DNA from: Chryseobacterium pennipullorum
Lineage (GTDB): Bacteria > Bacteroidota > Bacteroidia > Flavobacteriales > Weeksellaceae
Direction: 5' to 3'
Assembly (NCBI RefSeq): GCF_003384725.1
Contig: NZ_QNVV01000002.1
Location: 392,877-456,876, forward strand
Length of the DNA: 64,000 nucleotides
Below, one piece after another: positions 63,961 through 64,000 of the stretch (position 1 is its first letter; each line of letters starts with the position of its first letter). The translations under genes and the position numbers were made by a program. The notes under the pieces are model-generated. The model had not been told where the DNA came from and did not search any database. It saw only the letters and a program-made list of their open reading frames with translations.

Positions 63961-64000
63961 ATGAAAAAGAGCAAATTTTCGGAACATCAGATTATCCATA
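63961..64000 (+). mobile_element. IS3-family transposase OrfA start (truncated by window edge)
   Basis: ATG at 63961 gives M-K-K-S-K-F-S-E-H-Q-I-I-H to the end of the window, matching the start of IS3-family OrfA proteins (K-K-x-x-F-S/T-x-x-Q-I-I). Only 13 codons are visible, and no terminal repeat is recognised. The gene follows the possible immunity gene by 28 bp. Confidence 0.6.

Overview
The window is a low-GC Bacteroidota chromosome segment, most likely Chryseobacterium or a close Weeksellaceae relative. The indications are AT-rich spacers without Shine-Dalgarno sequences, promoters with the Bacteroidota -7 element TAnnTTTG, a T9SS type A sorting domain, DUF6443-type Rhs proteins, a CarboxypepD_reg/TonB receptor, an OstA-like protein and several lineage-restricted families (DUF6341, DUF6427, DUF3109, DUF5715). 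The species is inferred from gene families, not proven.

Region by region. 0-6.1 kb: a truncated UPF0104/LPG-synthase membrane protein with panD, an HU gene with a clear promoter and terminator, a 790-bp spacer holding a degenerate repeat, then pdxH, a YqgE-family gene, a cell-wall amidase, a class IV aminotransferase homologue without its catalytic lysine, and a START-like protein. 6.3-15.9 kb: a class III aminotransferase, a fur-like gene with an OstA-like gene, a KUP potassium transporter, pdhB, a DUF2147 protein and an LTA-synthase-like sulfatase. 15.9-21.6 kb: pssA, a DEDD exonuclease followed by a tight four-gene run, a universal stress protein, and the DUF6341/DUF6427/DUF3109 cluster. 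22-30.5 kb: a secreted LolA-like protein, trigger factor, a His-rich TonB-receptor locus that looks like metal uptake, and an ABC-F ATPase. 30.8-36 kb: a DUF2235 protein whose nucleophile serine is glycine, a NarL-type two-component pair with a membrane partner, an unknown protein and a DUF5715 protein. 36-42 kb: aquaporin, a PD-(D/E)XK-like protein, a LuxE-like protein, an LpxH-like phosphatase, a QueD-like protein, a class C serine hydrolase fused to a glycogen-binding-like domain, and a thioesterase. 42.4-53.5 kb: a TPR regulator, a Skp-like protein, the glyoxylate shunt (aceB-aceA) divergent from its probable ScfR/RamB-type regulator, comF, an alpha/beta hydrolase, upp, der and tRNA-Gln. 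54.2-64 kb: an Rhs polymorphic-toxin island with a T9SS protein, two very large Rhs/YD-type proteins, a candidate lipoprotein immunity gene overlapping the toxin end, a fused and frameshifted immunity/toxin remnant, another possible immunity gene and the first codons of an IS3-type transposase.

Striking structures. (1) A dispersed repeat with imperfect terminal inverted repeats (about GGATYARGTRCWAAAGTTG) is present three times in very different lengths (581, 364 and 86 bp), all between genes. (2) Two sites of identical form, GCGA-N4-TCGC, lie between aceB and the divergent regulator gene. (3) A perfect 16-bp palindrome, TACGTTGTACAACGTA, precedes the TonB receptor. (4) The Rhs end shows toxin/immunity turnover. 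Most remaining genes are ordinary flavobacterial housekeeping genes.
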